Assembly: GCF_025370935.1 (NCBI RefSeq)
Contig: NC_133473.1
Location: 1,597,651 to 1,661,650 of the forward strand
From: Choristoneura fumiferana
Taxonomy: Eukaryota; Arthropoda; Insecta; Lepidoptera; Tortricidae
Direction of reading: 5' to 3'
DNA: 64,000 bases
This document shows positions 32,871 through 43,438 of this stretch, piece by piece. Each line of letters opens with the position of its first letter. The stretch's first letter is position 1. The notes under the pieces are model-generated. The model worked only from the letters and a program-made list of their open reading frames with translations, was not told the DNA's origin and did no database searches. The position numbers and the translations under genes are program-made.

Positions 32871-34432
32871 TCTTTGCACGAGCATTTAGTATAGCGTTCC
32901 CAAACATGATCGTGTTCAAGAAAATATTTGTAGCAATGCTTAGCTCCATGCTGGGCTCTGCTCCTTACGAGTACAGTTGAGAAATTTAAACGGCGAATGC
33001 ACAAATTCAAAACATTTATTTAGTTATGTATAAATTTTTACATGTTTTTTTTTAACTACCATCGCTTTCAGAACGGCCATTTTGCCAAGTTTCAACAATA
33101 TTATAACTACAGTATAAAATTAAAGAAAAAAATACATGAAAAGAACAATAATAATACAGGGATTTTTGGGGGCCCTTAGGTACAAAACTAACACTAAGCA
33201 TGTAACTATATCTATTTTCAGTGAAAGTGTAGAATGCTTCCACCGTTATAAGTAAAAAAAAATGATTCTGAAATATCTAAATGTTATGTTACGGATGAAA
33301 ACACGTTCTACTGCCATGGTAATAAGAAGGCGATCATTTAGAGCTCTGCTGCTCACCCATGCTGACTGTACTCGGGTCGACTCATTAACCTAGCATCGAT
33401 TTTCCCACAGGGTCAGCGTCGGCGAGTCAATCAGCGCCAGACGCCATTAAACGGGCTGTCATTGTTCAGATCTTTATCTCAAATGGGTACTTAATGTGCT
33501 ACCGGCCTTTGAACATGCATTTGGCGGGCACATGTCGCTTTGAACGAATAAAAGTGCAATTAAGCGCCGGCCGCGACTACAGTGGCGCGAAGAGCGTTAG
33601 CATCCCAGCCTACACAGGGTGTAACGTTTAGAACGGTCAGTATGGGAAAGTCTGAAACTATAAGACATACGAAGATCTGTTCTAAGGAACCATATCATCG
33701 TTTTAAGTAACAAGAGAAACTGCATTCATACATTTAAAAAAAAACTTTTACTCAGCTCGGGAATCGACCCCGGACGTTTTGAATTTTATTCATTCTATAT
33801 ATCGAGTTTCATAGTAACATTTATTGCTTATATGACTTACACTATCGATATACAAATAGAAATAATATAAGTTTTATTTCTCAAAACGACCGGGTTCGAT
33901 TCCAGAACTAAGTAGGTAAGTACAGTTTAAAAAATGTATGAATGCAGTATTTGTCACTATAACGTATGTATATTTTTATTGCTGGCTGATCTGTACATAC
34001 AAAAAAAATGTATTTTACATTTTTCCACTTTGTCAGATTACAGCTCTCTAGCACTAGTAGTTTTTAAGCTAGGCGGTGGACGGACGGACGGATAGACAGA
34101 CGGACATACAGACATGGCGAAACAATAAGGGTTCCTTTTTTGCTGTTTTGGCTACAGATACAGAACCCTCAAACCGCTAGCCGCGTCGCTTGTCGCCTGT
34201 GGTCGTGGCCGTTACTGTGGCTGATTAAATCGGTAAATTTAACCGTGAAGTGGGCGATTTGGTTTAGTGTCGTAGGTTGTATTGGTGTTGTGTGACGGGG
34301 ACACGCTGGCGGACTGCTGTTAGAGTACTACACGGCAGCGTCGTTTGGCAAAGTGTCTTAGTGCCACCACTATCTACTTTAATTTAGGTAAGTACAGTCG
34401 AGGAAACTGAATCACGTCCTTTGTTCGCTGGA
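32871..34432. other. Intergenic/5' flank of channel gene; repeats, no gene seen
   Basis: 33719-33955 is a foldback with ACTGCATTCATACATTT / AAATGTATGAATGCAGT ends and inner GGTTCGATTCC-like arms. 34015-34165 is a dispersed repeat with GACGGACGGACGGA and AAGGGTTCCTTTTT. 34230-34387, before a GTAAGTA, could be a non-coding first exon, but nothing proves it. Confidence 0.4.
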
Positions 34433-34562
34433 TACCAGATTCGCAAAATACCAGATTCTCAAAATACCAGAATGGCAAAATACCAGATTCGCAAAACACC
34501 GGATTCTCAGAATACCAGATTCTCAAAACACCGGATTCTTAAAATACCAGATATACCAGCAT
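34433..34562 (+). repeat. 16-bp 'phrase' tandem repeat
   Basis: About seven non-identical units of the form CCAGATTCGCAAAATA, with variants CCAGATTCTCAAAATA, CCAGAATGGCAAAATA and CCGGATTCTTAAAATA. Related in style to 40081-40166, 48076-48330 and 62950-63660. Confidence 0.75.
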
Positions 34563-35049
34563 AGTTACTTATATCTGGTAGTAAAATTCTGGTGGTCCGG
34601 TCAGGATCGTCTCCGCAGGACGGAACTCCTCAACGGTTAACTACATTTCCGTACCAAATCAAATTTCTATAGGACCGTGCAAGCTAACAAAACGTAGTCA
34701 GAAAAAAGCTTGTATTTAAAATGAAAATTTTGATCAAAAACTTGTTAATAACTATTTATAAGTATGTACTAACGTAATATTTACGTTTTAGAACGAAAGA
34801 CAAGAATTTCGGCATATTCCTGCCAATATGAGTGGTCAGACTTAAATATCAAAATGAGCATAAGTCGGGCCACCAGACAGTTCTTCATGTCCACAACTCT
34901 TCACGGATTCAAGTACCTATGCTCCAGTTTCCATTCGGATCGGTAAGTTTTAAACTCCAACAAAAAAAGTATTGCAGGTATAACTTTAACACTACGTATC
35001 TGTGTGTGTGTTGCGTGTTGCGTGCGAGGAGATCCGACAGAGAACTAAA

Positions 35050-35330
35050 GTCATCGACATATAGCTCACCATATAAGCAAACTGAAGTGGCAGTGGGCCG
35101 GCCATATCAGCCGAAGAACATAACCGCTGGGGTAAACGAGTTCTTGTGTGGAGACCACGAATCAGCAAGCGTTGCGTGGGATATCCTCAGACTAGGTGGA
35201 GCGATGATCTTCGCAAGGTGGCTGGCAAGAGCTGGATGAGAGTGTCCGAGGATCGTGCTCAGTGGCGTGCAATTGGAGAGGCCTATGTGCAGCAGTGGAT
35301 AAGATAGGCCGATGATGATGAACTTTAACT
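35050..35330 (+). mobile_element. 3' fragment of an RTE-type LINE
   Basis: Frameshifted translation contains the endonuclease-reverse transcriptase C-terminal words typical of lepidopteran RTE copies (WQWAGHI, NRWGKRVL, WRPRI, RWSDDLRKVAGKSWMRV, EDRAQWRAIGEAYVQQW), then a GATGATGATGA tail at 35310-35321. Confidence 0.8.
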
Positions 35331-36004
35331 GTGTATATCTGTGGCATAATGGCTCTCAAACGAATGAACCGATTTAAGTACGTTTTTTTAAATGTTTGGT
35401 GGAAATAAAAGCAGTAATCTCCAAGACATTCAGCTCCCGTTGGAGATGCAGATGAGATTTTGCTAATGATGCAAGGATATTCTGCTTTTTAGTTGCCTAA
35501 TAGAATTAAGAAGATAACATTATTATAATTGTGGCTATACCCTACCAGGGTGCCATCCCCGAAGGCGCGTGATTTTGTCAAAATTAGCCAGTAATGACAT
35601 CGTAATAAGAACCAAGGCACGCGTCATCGTGAATGAAACCTATAAGACTTATTAGAATAAGGCCTTACGTATTTTATGTTTTTTGCCAAATAATTAAATA
35701 CTAAAATATACTGAGCGGCAAAAAATCTGGCCCTCAAATGTATGCAGAATCGGTAATTTTGTACGAAGGGTGGGCCAAATTTTGGGCCGCTGAGTATATT
35801 AATAATGTGGCTTAGTTATAGTAGCATTATTTTACCAGTCACTAAGTCACTAAATGAGGTGAGGGTGTCGTGCGGTTGATGATGATGCTAGTCAGCTTGT
35901 GAAAGGATCGCAGCCAATATTGAAACTAGAAGTCCCATACAATCACGTCTGCATCAAAAATCAAGGAAAGGTTCTTCGACCAGAACACCTAGGTAATAAT
36001 AGCA
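35331..36004. other. Non-coding stretch with a short MITE
   Basis: 35707-35800 has inverted ends TATACTGAGCGGC / GCCGCTGAGTATA. No gene seen elsewhere. Confidence 0.5.
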
Positions 36005-36565
36005 TTTCTGCCATTGTCGTCAGAGCGATTTAGCTACGTAACTTCTATTCGATGCACTCAGAACTTTCTCCTTACCGTGCCTGTATCTAACTCCAAATTC
36101 TATGTATATTCTTATACTGTCCAGGCTATTCGGTTGTGGAACTCCTTACCGATTGACTTACGACGCGCAAAATCTTTGTCACTATTTAAATCTATGCTTA
36201 AGGAGCACTATCTGTCATCTTGTAATTATTAGCTTTATGATAATTCATTTATTTATTTGTTGCTGTTTATCTCACTGCCTATATTTATTTTAGACGTATA
36301 TTATGTGTACGATATAATTATGTATGTATTCGTAGATGTATTTCGGTTACGTTTAAATTTTCTGATCTACTTTTGATGCACCACCTGTTGTAAACAAGTC
36401 CTTCCTTCTTTCTGTAAAAAAGGTTGCCTGGAAGAGATCGCTCTTAAGCGATAACGCCGCCTATTGCTCACCTTGTAATTTTTTTCTCTGTGTATCTGTT
36501 TTCTGTATCGCTTACTATGTTTGGTGTATAATAAAGAGTCTTTGTATTGTATTGTATTGTCGTCA
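36005..36565 (+). mobile_element. 3' end of a non-LTR retrotransposon (CR1/Jockey-like)
   Basis: The frame at 36014-36232 reads FYVYSYTVQAIRLWNSLP then IDLRRAKSLSLFKSMLKEHY, the usual C-terminal motif of these reverse transcriptases. An untranslated tail follows and ends in AATAAAGAGTCTTTGTATTG with repeated TATTG units (36541-36560). Confidence 0.8.
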
Positions 36566-37148
36566 AACGGAAGCCCATTTCGTGCCTACACAATACCTAC
36601 ATTTACGAGTATATATCAATACTCCAATCAGCATTTACCTATAAATGCGGCTAGACCGATATCCAGTTATAACAGGTCCTGCACGTGACGAGCCACCACA
36701 TTCATTGACCTACAGGCTGCGGCTGACACGCGATGCTTGTCTGGTTTTATAAATGCTGCCCTTTGCCCGTGATTTCGTTGTCAGGTCGCGTTCGATTGTA
36801 TCTTGATGATAGTATCGAGCTTTCATTACTATTTTTGATCCAGCATTGTAACTATTATGCAACGATTACGAGTAAGCTTCGCTCTTACGTCACTTACACT
36901 ACTATGTGTAGCTTACTACTGCCCGCAGTATGGTCCTGTTGAGGGACTCCCTATTCCGTGAAAAGTTGTCAAAATCTGTCTTTAGCCCTTGTTTTCGTAG
37001 TAAAAGAAAACCTATAGAACATTTCAACTTTTTAGATCCAAAAATTTGGGCTGGCTGTTGATGAATCAGTCAGTCAAGACTTTTCTTTAACATTATTAAG
37101 ACCACACTTAAACAGAGATATGGTTTGGTACATTTCGGAGTGGCCAAG

Positions 37149-37355
37149 CATCATCATCCCAGCCTCTATACGTCCCATTGCTGGGCACAGGCCTCCTCTC
37201 AAAATGAGAGGGCTTGGGCCGTAGTTCCCACGCGGGCCCAGTGCGGACTGAGAACTTCACAGACACACCGCACCATTGATTACTTTGCAGGTATATCCAG
37301 GTACCCTCACGATGTTTTCCTTCACCGTAAAACTCGTGGTATATTTCAAACGTAA
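37149..37355 (-). mobile_element. tRNA-derived SINE, 5'-truncated
   Basis: Body and tail of the family at 3769 and 32054; the tRNA-like head is missing. Ends about 57 bp before the first recognised channel exon. Confidence 0.75.
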
Positions 37356-37412
37356 CTACTGCCAGCGTTACTGTCTTCGTCAATTGCTTAATTATCATAT
37401 TTCCCCCGTCAG

Positions 37413-40400
37413 TATCTGCTGGCTGTCATGGTGCGTGGCGAGCGCGTGCTGCGCGGGCACGCTGTGCGCCGTGCTGTGGGCACGCTTTCTGCAGGTCCCC
37501 GCGCTGCTGACTCTTAACTCGGCCATGACGGCGCCGCTGCCCCTGCCCACAGTGGCCGTGTGTCTGCCCTCGCACAACGTGGCCTGGCTGCTGGTGAGCC
37601 AACTGTGAGTGCAGTCTATACGTTCTATTCTCCCAGCATTTTCAGGTTGTCGTGGTGTGGTGTGGTGTCGCCGTGCTGTGGCCGTGCTTACAACAACTAC
37701 AACAAGGTATTTTGTGGTGTCCTCTCTAAATTCAGCTACGGCGGTGGCCTACCTCCATAGAACGTTTCCTGGCTGCTGGTGAGGCAACTGTTAGTGCAGT
37801 TTATACGTTCTTTTCTCCCAGCATTTTCTGGCTGTCGTGGTATGGAGTCGCCATGCTGTGGCTGCGTTTAATCCAGTGCTCTGGACTCTTAAATTAACGC
37901 GTCTAATTATGCTGGTTGCGCCGCCATATCCGTTGCGCAACCAAGTGACACCAGGTGAGATACACCCTCTACGACTGGTTGCGCCGCCATGGTGTCCCAG
38001 TGATAGAATGTGACCTAACTGCTGAGCTAACTGTGAGTGGGAGTGGAGTTTTGTGCTTTCACAATCAATCGATCAGTTTATTTGTCAAAACTTACGTAAA
38101 GATCTAGGTACACGTAGAGATCTAGGGCTGTTGCCAGTAGTCTGCACCTTTTGTCCGCGCTGCTAGAGTCTTTTTTCTGTTGTCCGCAGTGGGAAAAATA
38201 GGAAAACAAATTCCCACTAAATAGTCAGTAAACTATAAATGTTGGAGGCGAACTCCTTTCTGTTCGCACCACGAATATCTTATTATATAGTGACCTTTAT
38301 CAGCTTAAGTGCCTATGCTGTTTCACCACTCATTGATTGACTCATTCTATGTGACAGATATCTGTGATGCCATTTCTGGTTGTTTTATCCGAATAAACAA
38401 ATTCCGGTAGCTACTTAGTACAGCAATATCTTTCATTCTACCAGATCAAAAGACAAAGCCGTCGTCCGTCGTCTCACCCACACCTTTACACGCATCTTAG
38501 AAGGCAAAGAAACAGAGAGAGACAACCTGGTGTTGCTAGAACAGCTGCTCGATGCCAACAATGTCACAGTGCTCGAGGCGTTGTACAGTTCCATGCCCCC
38601 GTGCTACCGACTGACCACGCTGTGTCGCTGGCAGAACACTGTGATGCCTTGCGAAGACCTGTTCCACTGGGAGTTGACGCAGTTTGGCGTCTGCTGCGTC
38701 ATGCAACCGAGCAGGTAAATTGAGAATCTTAGCATATTATAGGGTTCTTCTACTTAGTGTCTGTATAGGTATAGAATTTAATTTTCTGATGTATTTTCTT
38801 TGGTAAAGGATGAATAACTTAAAAAAGGAATCCGCTTGGGACAGCATTAAACAACTGGAACTGGTGCTGCGTTGCTCCAACAAAACATTTTTCTACGGAT
38901 GTCGGGTAATGTCTGCCTTGTATTTATTATTATTTTAACCTGATTGAATACATATTAAACATACACAAACGTTATCTACGCGATACCTACAGAGGAACCT
39001 GTGACCTCAAGCTTTGTGGTCAGGGTCTACACACTAGGCTATCCGGTAGTCTTTATCAATCGTAGGACGTCCACTGTTGGACATAGGCCACCTCACCTCC
39101 AGTTGCTTCAGTTGGAAGCTGCCTGCACACACTGTTAACCCCTGGCTTTAACCAGGTCGTCCGTCCATCTCGTTGGACGACCTACGCTGCGCTTGCCGAT
39201 CCGCGGTCTACATTCGGGAACTTTTCGGTCCCAACGGCCATCTGTTCTCCGTGCTGTATGGTCTGCCTTGTCTTTGGTTTTAAATATCGGCACATAAATA
39301 TACTTTTGACTCAACCACCATGGAATGTTCCAGTTCTTCACCCAGTACCAAGGTGAAGAGTCTATGAACTCCGTGGTGCTGACGCCAGGCTTGGAGTACC
39401 TCGCGCAGCTCACGTACCAGACTGTGAGGGAGCGAAGTGACGACCAGATCATAGCCGGCACCTGCGTCTCTGGCGAGTACTCGCAGACTGAGTGTGTGGT
39501 GAGGCTTTAAGATAAACCTTATACAATTTATTAAGGCTCTGTTTCCACCAGAGAATGTGTTTTTCATGAACCAATAGAAACGCATCGTTTATCTCGCCTC
39601 GCTCCGCTCAGCTGTTTCCACCAGAGATGTGTGCGAGGATAGGTAACTGAAGTGTTTCTATTGGTTATTGAAAAACACATCCTCACACATCGTTGGTGGA
39701 AACGCTGCCTTTATCAGACGTTACTTTGCGGAGATCTATTCAATAAACTTAAGATAGCTACGTTTATGCAACAAATGTGTGTTCAGCTCATGCGCCTCCA
39801 CGCTGTAAGAACACACACACATCACACAAACCTTACATCTGTAATATCAGCCACTTTTACACTATCAGATTTTTATAATTTCAGCACCTATGCATGTAAC
39901 GTAACACCTCTCAAAACGAAAGCTCCTCGTCTGAATAATAGAGGCTGGGTACCGTAGTTTCAGCTGGAGCCCAGTATGACTGGGAATCACCACACTACGC
40001 TGACGCATTTTGAACTCAACTGGATGGAGTTTATCATCAGAGCAACATAACCGTTTTTAGCTACCAGTTTTTTTTTTAAATGGAGAATCTTTCTACATGG
40101 AAATCTGTGAAACTGGGAATCTGTAGAAATGGGAATACGTAGAAATGAGAATTTAATTAACTGAGAACAAACCTTCAAATGACCTTCGTGCTTCGTCTTG
40201 ATAGAAATTAAAAATATTACTTTTCAGGTTAAATGCATGGAGAGGAGATGTGGGTGCTCAAACCCGCTGAGGACTGTTTTTCAAGAGGAAACCAACGTGC
40301 CGCCGCCCTGTACGCTGTCGCAGCTCAACTGTTTAAGGCACATTGGTAACGTTCTACGTCTTCTTGCCAACATAGGCCAAAGGCATTGACAGGTGAAATA

Positions 40401-42768
40401 CCTACACCTACTTAAAAAATCGCCAAGCTTCTAGCACATTTATTGCAATCATTTAATCCCTTGGTGTATCATTACTAGTAAAGCTTTATTTTTAAAACTC
40501 ATGTAAAATATCTTGACAATAATACGAGTATGTTTCACATTTTGTCGCACCTGCGATTCGGGCCGATTAGAATGAGCGTGAAATTTTTCATTACTTATAC
40601 TGTGACGAAATGGTACAATAATGACATCTTGTATACTATAGTTTTTTTTATTGAAATACCTAAATAAGAGGGCAGCAAAATTTTCTTCTGTCCCGAGCGG
40701 CTGGAACCCTCGCTACACCACACTGTGGGGACAGCTCGTCTTAAGTGTTTTGGAACACTTTATTTCAGACAATTCATCATGCGTCTGTATGCCTTCGTGT
40801 GGTAAGCTGACAACAGAACTGTACCTCGAAGACAACCGGCTGGAGTCAGTCGAACATACGGTAGATCCTTTATAGTAAGTAACTAGCTGTACCCGCGACT
40901 TATGACGCGTTTTAATTGACGCCATCTATTGGCGGATAGCTAAACTACTTCGAAAGGCTGCGAACTGGGAGCTAGCTACGAAATTCGAAAATCGAAGTTC
41001 GTATCGTGCCGTCCCTTTCACTCTCGTTTTAAATACTATAAGCGTCAGCGGGACGGCAAGACACGAAGTTCGAATTTTGCACTTCGTAGTGTAGTAAAGG
41101 GCTTGCTTTTCGTGTGTTCGTTCGGTCGATGGTTTTTTACATGACTACCCGAGGGAAGGTTATATTTTTCCGGCATACTATGTATGTACCTATGTATGTA
41201 TGTCTATTTGTTTCATTATCTCTGTAGCCTAAACGGCTGGACGATTTCTAACATATTATTATGAGGTATTATTAGATTCGTCGAAACTGTCAGAGTGACA
41301 TTTATTTATTTATTCATTATTCAATTTGTTTACACGTTATTACAGCAAATCAATACACAGAGAAACCAGGTTACTTAATAAAGTACGAAATATATATCAA
41401 CTAACATACAAACACACATAGCTAACTGACATAGGGTACCTATACCAATATGTTAAAATAGCAACCGCAAAAGATATGGTGGCGATTAACGTTTTTCTAA
41501 CTGTAATAATATTGTTACAATACTCATATGGGTATCAAAAATCAAAGCTTGAATGGAATGACGATCAACAAAAAGCACAGTCAACAAAAAAAGCGTTTTT
41601 TTTTTAAATTGATTAATTTACTTTTGTTTACTCCAGTTCAGGATTGAACGTGAGTGAGGTGACAGTCGTCCACCTTCAAGTATTGGTTGACGGCTCGAGG
41701 ATCTTCACAAAGTTGCCCACACAAACTTGGTTCACTTTGTTATGTAAGTTCCAATTGTTTTGATAGGTATTTGTTTAATTAAACAGTAATTTGAGTTGGC
41801 GGTGGTTTTGATGACAATACAACAATAGGGTACCGTTGAGCTAATCTGACGATGAAGCCGGCGGCTATGCGCTGGGACTCTAAGACAGAACAACGTATCT
41901 TAGCCATGTTTTGATTAGGTAATTATCTTTTAGTGCGGTTTATTATAACAACGCGTTTTTTTAGTTATTTACACTGATACTGATACTGGTTTATTATTAA
42001 CTTTTTTCGCAGGTGTGAAGGTTTGCTCACGATGTTTTTTTTATCGTAAAACTCACGGTAAATGTGAAATGTAATTTCGCACATGCATTTCAAAAACTGA
42101 TTCATAGGTATTTTTGAAGTGCGTAATCCAAGCTGGACTCACGGTGGAACTACGGCCCAATCCCTCTCATTCGCAGAGGATGCCTGAGCTCAACATGTAC
42201 TGTACCATCAGCCAAATATGTGGTCTACCAGCCTAAAGTTGATAATCGTTTGCATGTCATAAAACAATAATAACTTGAAAGTTCGAGTTTAGCGACATAT
42301 TCATTTGATAGGAACTTGTTTATAGTCTGTCAAAAAAGAGAAGAAATTAAAAAGTGGCAACACTGTAGTGTCATCCCTTTTAAACCCTGTCAAACCAAAA
42401 AGGGAGGACACTACAGTGTTGCCACTTTTTAATTTCAACTCTTTTTTGACAGATTATAAAAATTGATTGACCACTTATTTGGCTGATGTGTACATAGGCT
42501 TAGATGATGATTTTTTTAATCCACAGTCGTATTTATTTTGCGAACAGCGTCACTAGGCGGCGTGTTCAACATGTTCCTGGGAGTCGGTCTGTTCAGCGCG
42601 CTGGAGCTGATATTCTTCCTCATGGTGCGGATACCGACCGCCATCACGCACTACCCCGAAATGGACCTGCCGACCCGCACCCCCGTCCAGGACTTCCACT
42701 ATAGAACCAAGAACACATTCGGCGCGAATAGAGTGTATAGAAATAAAAACTTTAATGTAGAAATGTAA
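37413..42768 (+). CDS. Pickpocket-type DEG/ENaC sodium channel, N terminus missing (eight exons)
   Basis: Exons: 37413-37604, 38445-38714, 38809-38905, 39334-39498, 40228-40345, 40769-40874, 41637-41743, 42527-42768 (TAA). All have GT/AG borders and matching phases, giving 431 residues. Family features in order: first membrane segment (CWLSWCVASACCAGTLCAVLW), post-TM1 PLPLPTVAVC, and an extracellular Cys-rich loop (CYRLTTLCRW, LTQFGVCCVM, YSQTECVVKCMERRCGC, SSCVCMPSCG). The second membrane segment is LGGVFNMFLGVGLFSALELIFF. DEG/ENaC channels are trimeric amiloride-type cation channels; pickpockets are the insect branch, used in sensory and epithelial cells (family knowledge). The first exon enters in phase 2, so at least one upstream exon with the cytoplasmic N terminus and its HG motif is missing; none was found. 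The pore motif reads G-V-G where G-x-S is usual. Decayed extra copies of the first exon lie in the next intron. Confidence 0.9.
37637..38035 (+). pseudogene. Decayed tandem copies of the channel's TM1 exon
   Basis: Unit 2 (37637-37790) starts after an acceptor-like TTCTCCCAG with TTTTCAGGTTGTCGTGG, ends TGGCTGCTGGTGAGGCAACT, and has an in-frame TAG. Unit 3 starts at 37822 (TTTTCTGGCTGTCGTGG) and decays after about 70 bp. A last echo, GAGCTAACTGTGAGTG, is near 38021. Flanking intron words (GCAGTCTATACGTTCT / GCAGTTTATACGTTCT) are repeated too, so whole exon-plus-intron units were duplicated. Confidence 0.8.
38985..39250 (-). mobile_element. SINE head fragment followed by RTE-type LINE 3' fragment
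   Basis: 38985-39055 reads on the minus strand like a tRNA-derived head (GCCTAGTGTGTAGACC, then a CACAGGTTCC word). 39057-39250 translates on the minus strand to RTE words (RWDRKVPECRPRIGKRSVGR, TRWTDDLVKA). Lies in intron 3 of the channel gene. Confidence 0.7.
39533..39715. mobile_element. MITE (GGCTCTGTTTCCACCAGAG termini)
   Basis: Inverted words: GTGTTTTTCATGAACCAATA on the left and TATTGGTTATTGAAAAACAC on the right, with outer TTTCCACCA / TGGTGGAAA. Related to 14370-14560 and 29589-29780. Confidence 0.65.
39771..40060. repeat. Dispersed repeat, also at 55060-55210
   Basis: Shared words: TGTAAGAACACACAC / TGTAAGAGCACACAC, CACACTACG / CACACTACA, and TTTTGAACTCAAC / TTTCGAACTCAAC followed by a CATCAGAGCAA / CCTCAGAGTAA word. 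Non-coding. Confidence 0.5.
40081..40166. repeat. 16-bp 'phrase' tandem repeat in channel intron 4
   Basis: About five variant units such as GGAAATCTGTGAAACT, GGGAATCTGTAGAAAT, GGGAATACGTAGAAAT and GAGAATTTAATTAACT. Confidence 0.7.
40972..41102. mobile_element. Palindromic MITE, family A, diverged
   Basis: CTAGCTACGAAATTCGAAAA at the left and TTCGAATTTTGCACTTCGTA at the right, with core CGTGCCGTCCCTTTCACTCT. Lies in channel intron 6. Confidence 0.65.
42008..42185 (-). mobile_element. Degenerate tRNA-derived SINE fragment
   Basis: Minus-strand body words of the SINE family (TTTACCGTGAGTTTTACGA, CATCGTGAGCAAACC). Lies in channel intron 7. Confidence 0.5.
42206..42494. mobile_element. MITE, family B, with a nested palindromic MITE
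   Basis: Outer termini GTACCATCAGCCAAATATGT and ACTTATTTGGCTGATGTGTAC match 60734-60905. Inserted inside (about 42325-42466) is a second palindrome with arms CTGTCAAAAAAGAG...AAAAAGTGGCAACACTGTAG and their complement. Confidence 0.75.
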
Positions 42769-42792
42769 AGTAAAGTAGGTCTTTTGTAATTG

Positions 42793-42798
42793 AATAAA
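42793..42798 (+). terminator. Polyadenylation signal of the channel gene
   Basis: AATAAA 25 bases after the TAA stop at 42766-42768. Confidence 0.6.
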
Positions 42799-42799
42799 T

Positions 42800-43438
42800 T
42801 TTGTTTTAGCATTTTTAGTTTTTAGAAACGTGAAATAACTTGGGTTTGTTTTTTAGGTTTTTACTTACTGGCAATCGTGTACCAGTATGAATCAATCTAT
42901 AAAAAACTTTACTTAAGTCTGCGGCAAGCGTTCGTTCGTGTTCTATTTATACTTGTATTCAATTAATTTAGGTTGTAAGTCCGTGGTTACAATTTTGTCA
43001 ATTATTAAAGTAAATTAATTAAAAACTACCATGCTTTTGCTTTATTGTATCCAGTTACTAACTAATACTATAATATATTACATTAGATCTAATCTAATCT
43101 AATCTGTTATGTTAATGTGCAATAGTAAAAAGTAGACATGCGATGACGCCCAAAGTAGTACCTTCCGTCACATCAATTCATAGGAAACGTTTCATACTAT
43201 GGTCGCATCTGAATTTTAAAGTTAAAATTTTAATAGAACGATGATGGTTGTACGGAATGAGTTCCTTTATTTAGCGTAAAGAAAAAAAAACGAATGTCAC
43301 TGTCAGTCTGACACTTCAATCAAATCAAATGTCAAATTATTTTATTTCACTTTCACGTGGGCATCGTCGTTCGTTTATTTTATGCTGTATACATTTATTA
43401 CAATCTCATCTCGTAAAGTAAAGTAAATAATAAGAACC
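42800..43438. promoter_or_regulatory. Intergenic region containing the UTP11 promoter
   Basis: About 640 bp between two genes on the same strand. AATCTAATCTAATCT microsatellite at 43086-43103. No clear TATA box or other promoter element was identified; the promoter role is inferred from position only. Confidence 0.4.

Noticed and set aside
34832..35239. Open frame as N-terminal exon of the channel gene
   Set aside because: Its second half is an RTE LINE fragment (GEAYVQQW words in the adjacent frame), and no HG motif or phase-2 donor was found.
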